From an uncultured Tenacibaculum sp. (GTDB lineage Bacteria > Bacteroidota > Bacteroidia > Flavobacteriales > Flavobacteriaceae): a stretch of DNA of 64,000 nucleotides. The stretch is taken from contig NZ_CANNBW010000010.1 in NCBI RefSeq assembly GCF_947502995.1, positions 62,001-126,000 on the forward strand, in the 5' to 3' direction. Below are positions 1 to 8,789 of the stretch, piece after piece. The stretch's first letter is position 1. The number at the start of each line of letters is the position of its first letter. A program made the translations under genes and the position numbers. The notes under the pieces were generated by a model, which had not been told where the DNA came from, searched no databases, and saw only the letters and a program-made list of their open reading frames with translations.

Positions 1-1181
1 GCCATTTTAGAAACACCTATCGAAATTGTTTTGTTTACAATGCTACCATCTTGGTTTGTAATATGAAGTGCATAACCTTTACCGTCTTTATCTGTAAACC
101 AAGCAATTTTGTTTCCTTTAGGAGACCATATTGGAGCTCTATCTGCTGCGCCTGAAGATTGAGAAATGTTTCTAGAATCACCAAATTCAACAGGAGCAGT
201 AAAGATATCTCCTCTTGCGCTCATTAAAACTCTTTTTCCATTAGGAGAAATACTAGCAAAATCTACTCTAGAGTTAACGTTTTCCCACTTAGTAGCCGTC
301 CAAGGAAAATCTCCTTTTAATTCTATTTTTAGTTTTGTAACCTTTTTTGAGTTAAGGTTTAAAGTGTGTAGGTAGCCGTTTTGTTCAAAGATTAATTGTT
401 CTGTATCACCATTTAAGGATTTTACTGCAGTTCCTTTAAATTTAGTGATTTGATTAACTGTTTTTGTGTTTATATCATACGACCAAATATTAGCTGTATG
501 AGTTCTGTCTGAAAGGAAATAAATTTTATCTTTAATCCAAACAGGTTGTTTATCGGTTGTTTTTTTATTTGGGATTAAAATCTCTTTTTGAGATTTAAGG
601 TCTAAAATAATTAAAGGAGTATTTTGGCCTCCACGATAATCTCTCCATTCTGTATCCCAACGAGACATCCTATCTATAGCTATTTTATTTTCGTTAGAAT
701 TGTATGAACCTGAAAAAGCCCATTGATCTGAAACTTTTGTTGCTGGACCACCTTTAACAGAAATAGTGTATAGTTTATTGTAAGATTTCGGAGCTGTATT
801 TCTTGGAGAAGCGAAAAGGATGTTCTTTCCGTCATTAGTCCAACCACGTACACTTGATCCTGAAGGATGCCAGGTTAATCTTTTAGCTTCTCCTCCTGAA
901 GTTGGAACGATAAATATATCGTTTCTGCCAAAACGATTTGAAGTAAAAGCAACCCATTTTCCATCAGGAGAAATATAAGGGTAACTTTCTACGGCTTGAG
1001 TTGAAGTTAATCGAGTAGTTTGGTTGGTTGTTAAATTTGTTGTCCAAACATCACCTCCATAGGTGTATGTAATTTGGTTTTTTGAAATAGTTGGTTGTCT
1101 TAGCAATCTTGTTTCTTGAGCTATTGCAGTTAAAGTTGATAAAGACAATAGTAATAAGATTACTCTTAAATGCTTTCTCAT
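1..1181 (-). CDS. Tricorn-like S41-family peptidase, N-terminal part (3' end outside window)
   Basis: The reading frame starts at an ATG at 1181 and runs open to the window edge, about 393 codons, so only the N-terminal part is present. It begins with a Sec signal peptide (MRKHLRVILLLLSL, cleavage probably after TAIAQ). What follows is beta-propeller repeats of the PD40/TolB type: YPYISPDGKWVAFTSNR near residues 75-95, then SGGEAKRLTW and SPNGKRVLMS. The sequence WRDYRGG is typical of tricorn-protease homologues, where the propeller is followed by a PDZ domain and an S41 serine protease core; those domains would lie beyond base 1. An amidohydrolase with the same kind of propeller is the main alternative. 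It would act in the periplasm or on the cell surface in peptide breakdown. It is transcribed away from the DUF1501 gene and separated from it by a terminator. Confidence 0.75.
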   Translation of the reverse strand, partial: MRKHLRVILLLLSLSTLTAIAQETRLLRQPTISKNQITYTYGGDVWTTNLTTNQTTRLTSTQAVESYPYISPDGKWVAFTSNRFGRNDIFIVPTSGGEAKRLTWHPSGSSVRGWTNDGKNILFASPRNTAPKSYNKLYTISVKGGPATKVSDQWAFSGSYNSNENKIAIDRMSRWDTEWRDYRGGQNTPLIILDLKSQKEILIPNKKTTDKQPVWIKDKIYFLSDRTHTANIWSYDINTKTVNQITKFKGTAVKSLNGDTEQLIFEQNGYLHTLNLNSKKVTKLKIELKGDFPWTATKWENVNSRVDFASISPNGKRVLMSARGDIFTAPVEFGDSRNISQSSGAADRAPIWSPKGNKIAWFTDKDGKGYALHITNQDGSIVNKTISIGVSKM

Positions 1182-1278
1182 TAGAATTCGTTTGGTTATA
1201 AATAAAAGTTGTTACTGTAAAGTACAGAATATAAGACGAGTAATTTAGATTAAGGTTAGTTAAAAAAAAGTTAATGAT

Positions 1279-1310
1279 AAAAAAAAGACAACTCGTATAA
1301 GTTGTCTTTT
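1279..1310 (-). terminator. Rho-independent terminator of the DUF1800-DUF1501 pair
   Basis: AAAGACAAC and GTTGTCTTT form a stem around the loop TCGTATAA, followed on the minus strand by a run of T. It lies 39 bases past the DUF1501 stop codon. Confidence 0.85.
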
Positions 1311-1348
1311 AGCATGTGATTTTTTGTTTGATGTTGTAGATTAGAATT

Positions 1349-2992
1349 TTATAATCTAAATACTTTATGATTTTCTGTTACACCACCACTTTCTACTTGT
1401 AAAAAGTAAATTCCAGATGCCAAATTCGGCATATCTATCAATACAGTATTATTTATAGATTGTTTCGCTCCTTGTGCAACTAATTTACCTCTGTAGTTAT
1501 AAAGTTTATAATTTACTCCAGGTAGTTCTTCTTGTAAAGTATTGAGGTTTAATTTATCTGTAAAAGGATTTGGGTAAACAAACCATTTTTTGCCATTACT
1601 ATCTCCATCAGGAATGCTAGTGTCAACTATACAGCCTGTGGCAATAGAATGCGAATCTTTTATTAATTCAGGTATTTTTTGGTCTTTAAAACTTTGATTA
1701 TTACTATGATTGAAAAAAGTATTATCTATAACTGTGTCTGATGCTCCTAGATAATCTTGTAATAAAGTCGCTATCGTTTGTCGATAATCAAATTGTATAG
1801 TTTCTATCTGGTAATTATTATCATCTGTAGCTTCTGATAAATCTACATTAACACCAGATACACCACCATTAACTGGTTTTCCGAAAATAAACATTGGAGC
1901 AATTTCTCCATGATCAGTTCCTAAATTTCCATTTTCTTTAGCTTTTCTACCGAATTCAGAATATGTTAACCCTACTATGTCGTCTCCTAAAGATTGTTCA
2001 TTAACATCTTTTATGAATGTAGTAATTGCAGATGATACTTCGCTTAAAAGTTCTTGGTGTTTTCCTTTAACATCACCATTGGTTTCTATTTGACTGTCAT
2101 GAGTGTCGAATCCACCAATACTAACTAGATATACTTTAGATTGTAATCCACCACTAATTAAACGAGCAACAGTTTTTAATTGATTAGATAAGTCGTTGTC
2201 TTCGTAAGTAGCAGAAACGGCATTTTTACCTCGGTCAAAAGCATCGGAAATAGCCTTAGAGTATTTGTTTGAAGTTTTGTTTACATCAATAATATAGCTT
2301 AATTCAGTACCAAAGTCACTACTAGGAATAGTTGAAGGTGGATCACCACCTAAACTACTAATTTCAGTAAAAAAACCAGCTGGATCTTGCCCAGTTATGT
2401 TTATTGAAAGTCCGTGTTCTTCTGCTCCATGGAACCCTAATTCAGTTTTAGAAGATCCCATTTGTACACCTAAAGGATACGCTGCTTCTGTTTCTTCTGG
2501 ATAAAACTTCTCCATGAATCGCCCAATCCAACCAGAGTCATTTCCATTATTCCAGCTATTTCCATCGTTTCCTGTAGAGTAAATATCTTTTGAGGCAAAA
2601 TGACTTTTATTTTGAGATGGATATCCTACAGATTGTAAAATTCTAAGTTCACCAGCATCATATAAAGATTTAAATCCAGTAAGGGCTGGGTGTAAACCTA
2701 ATTGTCTGTTTCCTGATAACGTAGAATCTAAAGTGATAAAACTATTAGCTCCTGAGTTAGGAATTTTTATTGTTGGTCTTAAATTAGCATACTTGTCGTA
2801 TTCATTTATTGGGATAGTTGTATTTAAACCATCATTTCCTCCAACTAAGTTTACTAATACTAACTTTCTATTTGATATGTCTCCACAATCTATTGGTAAA
2901 TCTACTGTTTTTAGTAATGCATTAATTTCGAAAGGCATTAATCCAAGAGCAGAGGTAGCTGTGGCTAGTTTTATAAAGTTTCTTCTTTTCAT
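1349..2992 (-). CDS. DUF1501 secreted protein with twin-arginine-like signal and T9SS sorting domain
   Basis: 547 residues. The N-terminus, MKRRNFIKLATATSALG, carries a twin-arginine-like signal (RRNFIK plus a hydrophobic stretch). The body is a DUF1501 domain, a family in the alkaline phosphatase/sulfatase-like superfamily; LVNLVGGNDGLNT near residue 45 and GGFDTHDSQ and YSEFGRKAKENGNLGTDHGE further on are its hallmark motifs and probable metal ligands. The last 75 residues (YPNPFTDKLNLN to the end, with GIYFLQVESGG) are a type A T9SS C-terminal sorting domain, so the mature protein should leave the cell through T9SS. It follows the DUF1800 gene by 24 bases and the two form an operon; DUF1800/DUF1501 pairs are common in Bacteroidota, but their biochemical role is not established. 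A Tat-like signal together with a T9SS tail is unusual. Confidence 0.9.
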   Translation of the reverse strand: MKRRNFIKLATATSALGLMPFEINALLKTVDLPIDCGDISNRKLVLVNLVGGNDGLNTTIPINEYDKYANLRPTIKIPNSGANSFITLDSTLSGNRQLGLHPALTGFKSLYDAGELRILQSVGYPSQNKSHFASKDIYSTGNDGNSWNNGNDSGWIGRFMEKFYPEETEAAYPLGVQMGSSKTELGFHGAEEHGLSINITGQDPAGFFTEISSLGGDPPSTIPSSDFGTELSYIIDVNKTSNKYSKAISDAFDRGKNAVSATYEDNDLSNQLKTVARLISGGLQSKVYLVSIGGFDTHDSQIETNGDVKGKHQELLSEVSSAITTFIKDVNEQSLGDDIVGLTYSEFGRKAKENGNLGTDHGEIAPMFIFGKPVNGGVSGVNVDLSEATDDNNYQIETIQFDYRQTIATLLQDYLGASDTVIDNTFFNHSNNQSFKDQKIPELIKDSHSIATGCIVDTSIPDGDSNGKKWFVYPNPFTDKLNLNTLQEELPGVNYKLYNYRGKLVAQGAKQSINNTVLIDMPNLASGIYFLQVESGGVTENHKVFRL

Positions 2993-3016
2993 GATGTAAG
3001 TTTTGGGGATAGAGTA

Positions 3017-4651
3017 TTACATTAATTGAAATTCTGGTGCATTTATCATTTGTATAATTAATGCGTGTAATCTAGTTTTTACAACTGTATCATCGCCAGT
3101 GTTTTTATATTGTAACCAAGCGTCTGTCCAGTAATAATCTGGGAATCCTTCAAGTAAATTTTGAGCGAAATAAGCAACTCTTTCATCACTAATATCTTCA
3201 GGATATAAAAAGCTCGCTAATTCAGTAATTAGTTCATTTGCTAATAAAGGTTCGGTTATGTTATTATCAATAAAATCAACAATATTTATTTCTACTCTAA
3301 TATTGTTGTTGAATCGTATTTTGTTTCGTCCGGTCAATAAACTTTCAATAAGTTTATATCTAGCTAAAACGGTATTAGAAGAAAACCAATGTCTGTCGAA
3401 ATCTGGACTTTGATAATGTGCTGGATATCCGGCAACAGAATCAGGAGACCATAATAGCATTCCTCCAGAGGCTAAATAAATGCTATGAACAAAATTGAAG
3501 AATTGATAAAAATCTTCAACTTCAGTTGCTGGGTCAGGAATCTCCATTTTAAAGAATGAAATAATTTCATTGATTAGCTGTAAAGGACTTTTTATAATAC
3601 TACCAATAATGTTATCGTTAGCATTAGTGTCATCTAAATCATAAAAATGATTAGATGTTAAAAGCTTTTTTAAGATTGGAAGAATTTCATAATCACCATC
3701 TTTTAATTCTGTGGCTAGTGGTTTAATCACGTTTTCTTCTATGGTGTCATTCCATTCACTCTTAACGAAATATCTGTAAAGCTTTCTAATAAATGAAATA
3801 GCAGTAGCTTCTTTACTAAATACCATTTCTACAAAATCGCTAAGCTCTTGTACAATACCAATTTCTGTATCACTTCCTATGATGGTAGTGTTGTCAAAAG
3901 CGTGGCTAAACGTTTTGTTCTCTTTATCATGTCTATTAACATCTATTCTACCTTTTGGTATGTTTGTGTCAATATCAATTAAGCTTCTGTCTGTTTGAAT
4001 TTTTATTCCAGAGAAAACTTTTGCTGCTTGCTGAACATCTAATTCTGTATAGTTTGTGTAATCCCCACTTCCAATTTGTTCAGCCTTTAAAATTGTAAAA
4101 AGTTCTAAGAATTCTCTAGCATAATTTTCATTAGGATTGTTAGCGTTATTTTGAGTGTTGTCTAAAAAATCTAACATAGAATTATCAAAAGTGATTTTTT
4201 TTGATAATGTTTTAAGATTTCCTAATGCGAATTTTTCTAAAAGTAAAAGATGATCGTAAAAATTAGTTGAAAAACCAGAACCATCATCTTTAGAAACAGT
4301 AAACGACGTGTGTAAGAAGAAGGTCATTTTCTGAATTAAAGAATTCTGATTCATTCCATTATACCACCACCAAGAAGTTATAATTCTTCTTTTTCTGAAA
4401 TGTCCATCAAAGGTATTTGGATGTTCTGTAGAAGATGTCCAATTTCCATCAGGAGCAGTTTCAGGTCTAGGATCATAAGGCTCAGGCCAAAGATTGTTTT
4501 GACTAGTGATTAATAGATTAAAAGCTTCTTCTGGAGTTAAAGAGGCAAATTGTTGTAAAGTTTCTTTACTATAATCAAAAGATGTTCTACGTAATAAATG
4601 CTTAGCTTTTCTCAAACCTAATGGTTCAGAATGCTGATCTAAATAATTCAT
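3017..4651 (-). CDS. DUF1800 domain-containing protein
   Basis: 544 residues. Recognised as DUF1800 by LGLRKAKHLLRRTSFDYS at residues 11-28, FFLHTSFTVS, NENYAREFLELFT near residue 173 (the family's AREL-type motif), and the C-terminal part with SPDSVAGYPAHYQSPDF. No clear signal peptide is visible, although the partner protein is clearly exported. It is the first gene of a two-gene operon with the DUF1501 gene directly downstream. The function of the family is unknown; the conserved pairing suggests the two proteins act together on an extracellular or periplasmic substrate (inference). Confidence 0.9.
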   Translation of the reverse strand: MNYLDQHSEPLGLRKAKHLLRRTSFDYSKETLQQFASLTPEEAFNLLITSQNNLWPEPYDPRPETAPDGNWTSSTEHPNTFDGHFRKRRIITSWWWYNGMNQNSLIQKMTFFLHTSFTVSKDDGSGFSTNFYDHLLLLEKFALGNLKTLSKKITFDNSMLDFLDNTQNNANNPNENYAREFLELFTILKAEQIGSGDYTNYTELDVQQAAKVFSGIKIQTDRSLIDIDTNIPKGRIDVNRHDKENKTFSHAFDNTTIIGSDTEIGIVQELSDFVEMVFSKEATAISFIRKLYRYFVKSEWNDTIEENVIKPLATELKDGDYEILPILKKLLTSNHFYDLDDTNANDNIIGSIIKSPLQLINEIISFFKMEIPDPATEVEDFYQFFNFVHSIYLASGGMLLWSPDSVAGYPAHYQSPDFDRHWFSSNTVLARYKLIESLLTGRNKIRFNNNIRVEINIVDFIDNNITEPLLANELITELASFLYPEDISDERVAYFAQNLLEGFPDYYWTDAWLQYKNTGDDTVVKTRLHALIIQMINAPEFQLM

Positions 4652-4734
4652 GTTATGGGGATTAAGTGTTGATATGTAATATTTTATGTATTAAATATCA
4701 GTTATAAAATTAATAACATTTTTGTTATAAACGA

Positions 4735-4765
4735 AAAAAGACCAGAAATATTTCTGGTCTTTTTA
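4735..4765. terminator. Terminator of pruA (near-symmetric hairpin)
   Basis: AAAAAGACCAGAAA and TTTCTGGTCTTTTT form a long stem with A and T runs on both sides. It lies just past the pruA stop codon and could also stop transcription from the opposite side. Confidence 0.85.
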
Positions 4766-4789
4766 AATTTATAATCTTTAAGTTAAATC

Positions 4790-6415
4790 TTAACCTAAGA
4801 ATGGATATCTGTAATCAGTAGGAGAAACAAAAGTTTCTTTGATTAATCTTGGAGACACCCAACGTAATAAGTTTTGTGCAGAACCAGCTTTATCGTTTGT
4901 TCCAGATGCTCTAGCCCCTCCAAATGGTTGTTGTCCTACAACAGCTCCTGTTGGTTTATCATTAACATAGAAGTTACCAGCACAGTTCTCTAAAGCTTTA
5001 GTAGCTTCAGCAATTGCATATCTGTCTGTAGAGAAAATAGCTCCAGTTAATGCATATTCAGAAGTTCCGTCAACTAATTCTAATGTTTTAGCCCAATCAG
5101 CATCTTCATAAACATAAATAGTAACTACAGGTCCGAATAATTCAGTAGCCATAGTCGTGTATTTTGGGTTTTTAGCTAAGATTACTGTTGGCTCAATAAA
5201 GTAACCTTTAGATTTATCGTAATTACCACCAGCGAAAATTTCAGCATCATCATCAGCTTTAGCTTGGTCGATATACTTAGCTAACTTATCAAAAGATCCT
5301 TCATGAATTACAGCAGTGATAAAGTTGCTCATGTCTTCTGGAGATCCCATTTTAAAAGAAGCAATATCTTCTTTTACGTAACCTAAAACTTCATCAGCAA
5401 TAGATTTAGGTAAATAAACTCTAGAAGCAGCAGAACATTTTTGTCCTTGGAATTCAAATGCTCCACGAGAAATACCTGTTGCTACTTGTTTTGGGTTTGC
5501 AGAAGGGTGTGCAACGATAAAATCTTTACCACCAGTTTCTCCTACAATTCTTGGGTAAGTTTTGTATGTGTGAATGTTTTCTCCGATTTTTTTCCATAAT
5601 TCTTTGAAAACAAAAGTTGATCCTGTAAAGTGTAAACCAGCAAAATCAGGAGAAGATAATACAACTTCAGTAATTTCAACTGGATCACCGTAAATTACAT
5701 TAATAACTCCATCTGGAACACCAGCTTCTTTAAAAATATCTACAATTACTTTAGCAGAAAAAATTTGACTGTCAGAAGGTTTCCAAACTACTGTGTTCCC
5801 CATCATAGCAGCTGATGCAGGTAAGTTAGCTGCAATTGCAGTAAAATTAAATGGAGTGATTGCGTAAACAAATCCTTCTAAAGGTCTGTATTCAACTCTG
5901 TTCCAAATTCCATCATCAGAATTAGGCTGTTCGTTGTAAATATCAGACATATATTCTACGTTAAAACGTAAAAAGTCAATTAATTCACATGCCGCATCAA
6001 TTTCAGCTTGGTGAATAGTTTTAGATTGAGCAATCATTGTCGCCGCATTAATCTTTGCACGGTAAGGACCTGCAATTAATTCAGCCGCACGTAAAAATAT
6101 TGCTGCTCTTTGTTCCCATGGCATTTGAGCCCAGTCTTTACGAGCTTCTAAAGCAGAGTCTATAGCTTTTTGCGCATGTGACTTATCTCCTACGTGATAC
6201 TGACCAACAACGTGTTGGTGATCGTGTGGAGGAGTCATGTTTTTAGTATTTCCTGTTCTGATTTCTTCACTTCCAATATACATTGGTACGTCAACAGATC
6301 CGTTAAAGTATGCTTTATATTGTGCAGAAACGCTTTCTCTTTCTGGAGAACCAGGAGCATAAGCTTTTACAGGTTCATTTACAGCTATAGGTACATTGAA
6401 AAATCCTTTTCCCAT
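4790..6415 (-). CDS. pruA: L-glutamate gamma-semialdehyde (1-pyrroline-5-carboxylate) dehydrogenase
   Basis: 541 residues, the usual size for the stand-alone class of this aldehyde dehydrogenase. It oxidises glutamate 5-semialdehyde to glutamate with NAD+, the second step of proline breakdown, in the cytoplasm. Visible landmarks: TPFNFTAIAANLPA at 187-200 (cofactor loop), FTGST near 263-267, the general base Glu293 in VGETGGKD, the catalytic Cys327 in FQGQKCSAASRVY, and ELFGPVVT near the C-terminus. The start at 6415 gives MGKGFFNVPIAVNEPV, typical for flavobacterial PruA. No proline dehydrogenase gene lies next to it. A TAACTTTG promoter box sits 44 bases upstream. Confidence 0.96.
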   Translation of the reverse strand: MGKGFFNVPIAVNEPVKAYAPGSPERESVSAQYKAYFNGSVDVPMYIGSEEIRTGNTKNMTPPHDHQHVVGQYHVGDKSHAQKAIDSALEARKDWAQMPWEQRAAIFLRAAELIAGPYRAKINAATMIAQSKTIHQAEIDAACELIDFLRFNVEYMSDIYNEQPNSDDGIWNRVEYRPLEGFVYAITPFNFTAIAANLPASAAMMGNTVVWKPSDSQIFSAKVIVDIFKEAGVPDGVINVIYGDPVEITEVVLSSPDFAGLHFTGSTFVFKELWKKIGENIHTYKTYPRIVGETGGKDFIVAHPSANPKQVATGISRGAFEFQGQKCSAASRVYLPKSIADEVLGYVKEDIASFKMGSPEDMSNFITAVIHEGSFDKLAKYIDQAKADDDAEIFAGGNYDKSKGYFIEPTVILAKNPKYTTMATELFGPVVTIYVYEDADWAKTLELVDGTSEYALTGAIFSTDRYAIAEATKALENCAGNFYVNDKPTGAVVGQQPFGGARASGTNDKAGSAQNLLRWVSPRLIKETFVSPTDYRYPFLG

Positions 6416-6458
6416 GGTTGTTTGTGTATTGAATTTATATATGATAATTTTGGTGTAA

Positions 6459-6466
6459 CAAAGTTA
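6459..6466 (-). promoter_or_regulatory. Promoter -7 box for pruA (TAACTTTG)
   Basis: Perfect match on the minus strand to the Bacteroidetes primary sigma -7 consensus TAnnTTTG, 44 bases upstream of the pruA start. No clear TTTG -33 box was seen. Confidence 0.55.
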
Positions 6467-6545
6467 CAATTTTTAGATCTTTTTGTAATGATAGTTTTTA
6501 TAATGCTACTAAAAAAGGAATAATCTATTTTTAAAGGGAAATTAA

Positions 6546-7250
6546 ATGTGTACAGTTGCTTACTTACCATTTGGGAATAATGATTTTATTTTAACGTCTA
6601 ACAGATATGAAGATCCGAAGAGAAATACCATAGAGCCTCAAAAATATGTCGAAGATAATGTAGAGTTGTTTTATCCAAAAGATAGTTTAGCTAGGGGTGC
6701 TTGGGTTGAAATAAGTGGAAAAGATCGTTTAGTTTGTTTGTTAAATTGAGGATTGGAAAATTATGTTAAGAAGAGTAAGTATAGGCATAGTAGAGGGATT
6801 ATAGTAAAGCAATTATTAATTTCTGATAATGCTGTAGAGTATGTTGAAAATTTAGATTTAAATAATATAGAGCCATTTACAATTGTTTTAGTTGACTGGA
6901 ATAATGGGTTATAAGCTTATGAGTTAGTTTGGACTGCAGAGAAAAAAATATTTAAAAAATTATCTCAAGAACCACATATTTGGTCAAGTTCAACGTTGTA
7001 CAATGCTGAAATGAAGCAACAAAGAAAACTTTGGTTTGCTGATTGGCTTACGGATAATGAAAAATTTAATCAAAAATCAATATTGAGTTTTCACCAAAAT
7101 GAAAACTTAGGAACTTCTGAAACTTCAATTAAAATGAAGCGAGAAAATGTTGAAACAGTTTCTACTACTTCTATACTAAAAATTAAAGAAGAGGTTTCTT
7201 TAAAATATGTCGATTATGTTACAGAAGCAATATCTAGTGTGTTAGTTTAA
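6546..7250 (+). pseudogene. Decayed NRDE (TANGO2-like) family gene with two in-frame stop codons
   Basis: One reading frame runs from ATG 6546 to TAA 7250 and keeps family similarity throughout, but it is broken by TGA at 6747-6749 and TAA at 6912-6914. The N-terminus MCTVAYLP with TSNRYEDPKR matches the NRDE family, whose consensus begins MCTV and has SNRDE; Asp of NRDE is Tyr here. Between the stops lies KYRHSRGIIVK and FTIVLVDWNNGL, and after them AYELVWTAEKK and PHIWSSSTLYNAEMKQQRK, the usual order in this family. Each stop can come from one substitution (GGA to TGA, AAA to TAA); there is no frameshift, so the decay looks recent. The last 9 bases overlap the end of the convergent DUF3667 gene. 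Sequencing error at two sites, or stop read-through, are less likely explanations. Confidence 0.85.
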
Positions 7251-8357
7251 CATAAAGGTTATTACTGTTAAAACTGACATCCCTAAACTTGCAAGCATCA
7301 TAAAAGTAAAATTCACAAAAAAGTATTTTATCAAAGTTTTTAAAAAACCTTGTTTGTAAAATCTTTTCATGGCTATGAAAAGATAAATCATAAAAGCAAA
7401 AATGAGTGTTGAAATTACAGTAGATCCATTAACTTCCATTTGTTTATGCATGGTGATATCAAATAAAACAAACAAAATAAAAACGATAAAAAAGACAGTT
7501 TGAATATGGAATATAAAGACTAAATGTTCCACATAGGTGAATTTTCTTCGAATGTAAATTAGCTTAAAAAATAAAGCGAAAATTGGTAATAAAATAAATA
7601 AAGCAACAGATGTCTTAGAGACTAAATTATCTAGAAAAGATTTAACACCATCTCCATCATTAATAATTGATGCAAAAGTTTTTGCTTTTGAATATTTAAG
7701 TCGGTTTCCGAAGTTTTTTTCAACATTTAAACTGTCTAAAGCTTCATCTATGGATAACTTAGGATTCTTAGTGTTGAATTTTATAAAGCTATCAAAACTA
7801 TTTGGTTTTTTAATACTGTCTGCAGTATAAGTAACCCCTTTTGTTTCATCCTGTATACTTTCTCTCATGCCGGCTTGTAAGCCTTCTTTAAAACTTCCGA
7901 TTCCAGCGTTTATATATTGTTTTTTATTGGTTTCGATTTCTTTTTTTATTGAATCGGAAACTTGTTTCACGGTTACTTTTTTCTCGGTTTTTACATCTGT
8001 AGATGATAACTTTCGATATTCTTTAATAGTATTGTTTAACCCAATAAGTAGAAAAAATAAAACGGAAGTGGTTAAATAAAAACGGAAAGGATTGCTGTAT
8101 TTAATTCGTTTACCTTCTATATAGTCTTTTGAAACTTTACCTGGGTTGAATAATAAGGGGCTAAGTGTTCTCCAAAATTTAGCATCCCAAGAAAAGAATC
8201 CAGCAAAAACTTCTTTAACAAAGCTTCCAAAAGTTATACGTTTATCTTTGTTTTTTTGTCCGCATGCAGGGCAAAATAATTCATGTCCTTCGAATTCGTA
8301 ACCGCAATTTAAGCAGTTAGGTTCGTTACTTTTAATTGGTTGATTTTTTTTCGACAT
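7242..8357 (-). CDS. DUF3667 membrane protein with N-terminal zinc ribbon
   Basis: 371 residues. The N-terminus has two CxxC pairs (CLNC at 17-20, CPAC near 29-32, then GQKNKDKRI), a zinc ribbon. Next comes the DUF3667 core, TFGSFVKEVFAGFFSWDAKFWRTL followed by LLFNPGKVSKDYIEGKR and a first membrane segment (FYLTTSVLFFLLIG). A charged, probably non-cytoplasmic loop of about 150 residues follows, and then four hydrophobic segments in the C-terminal third. Function unknown. It overlaps apaG by one base (TAATG), so the two are translationally coupled. Confidence 0.85.
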   Translation of the reverse strand: MSKKNQPIKSNEPNCLNCGYEFEGHELFCPACGQKNKDKRITFGSFVKEVFAGFFSWDAKFWRTLSPLLFNPGKVSKDYIEGKRIKYSNPFRFYLTTSVLFFLLIGLNNTIKEYRKLSSTDVKTEKKVTVKQVSDSIKKEIETNKKQYINAGIGSFKEGLQAGMRESIQDETKGVTYTADSIKKPNSFDSFIKFNTKNPKLSIDEALDSLNVEKNFGNRLKYSKAKTFASIINDGDGVKSFLDNLVSKTSVALFILLPIFALFFKLIYIRRKFTYVEHLVFIFHIQTVFFIVFILFVLFDITMHKQMEVNGSTVISTLIFAFMIYLFIAMKRFYKQGFLKTLIKYFFVNFTFMMLASLGMSVLTVITFMLN

Positions 8358-8743
8358 TAATTTAGCGTCGGTGTAGTTGTTAGTTGAAAAGTTGGTATGT
8401 TTACTAAAAACTCTTCAAGAGTTTCGGTATTAATCATTTTATATTTTCCTGTCATAGATCCAACAGAAGAAAGTAAAAAGCAGTTAGATCTGTAATTGTA
8501 TTCTTCATTAGGTTTTATTATTGGCATTTGCCCAACAACACCTTCTCCTTCTACATATTCAGTGTCATTTAAGGCGTCAAAAATTGTCCAAAAACGCTCT
8601 AGTAACTGTACAGTTTCTTTAGAGTTATTTTTTATAGTAACAAAATAACTGAAGGCGTAATGTTGCATATACCCTCTGTAGATAGTACCATTGAATGCGG
8701 TTTTAACTGATATTTTAATTCCCTTCGTGATCTGCTGAAACAT
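8357..8743 (-). CDS. apaG: ApaG domain protein
   Basis: 128 residues, the normal ApaG length. Family landmarks: a fibronectin-like beta fold with YAFSYFVTIKNNS near residues 28-40, VQLLERFWTIFDA, GEGVVGQMPIIKPNEEYNYRSNCFL and a GSMTGKY motif. In enterobacteria apaG mutants show altered divalent cation phenotypes, but the molecular role is not settled. First gene of a two-gene operon; its stop codon shares a base with the DUF3667 start. Confidence 0.93.
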   Translation of the reverse strand: MFQQITKGIKISVKTAFNGTIYRGYMQHYAFSYFVTIKNNSKETVQLLERFWTIFDALNDTEYVEGEGVVGQMPIIKPNEEYNYRSNCFLLSSVGSMTGKYKMINTETLEEFLVNIPTFQLTTTPTLN

Positions 8744-8789
8744 ATATTAAATATACTGCTTTTTATTTACAATAGCAATTTGGTGCAAA

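Noticed and set aside
6385..6570. 61-codon minus-strand ORF upstream of pruA
   Set aside because: Covers the pruA promoter and the start of the NRDE remnant, with no protein features.
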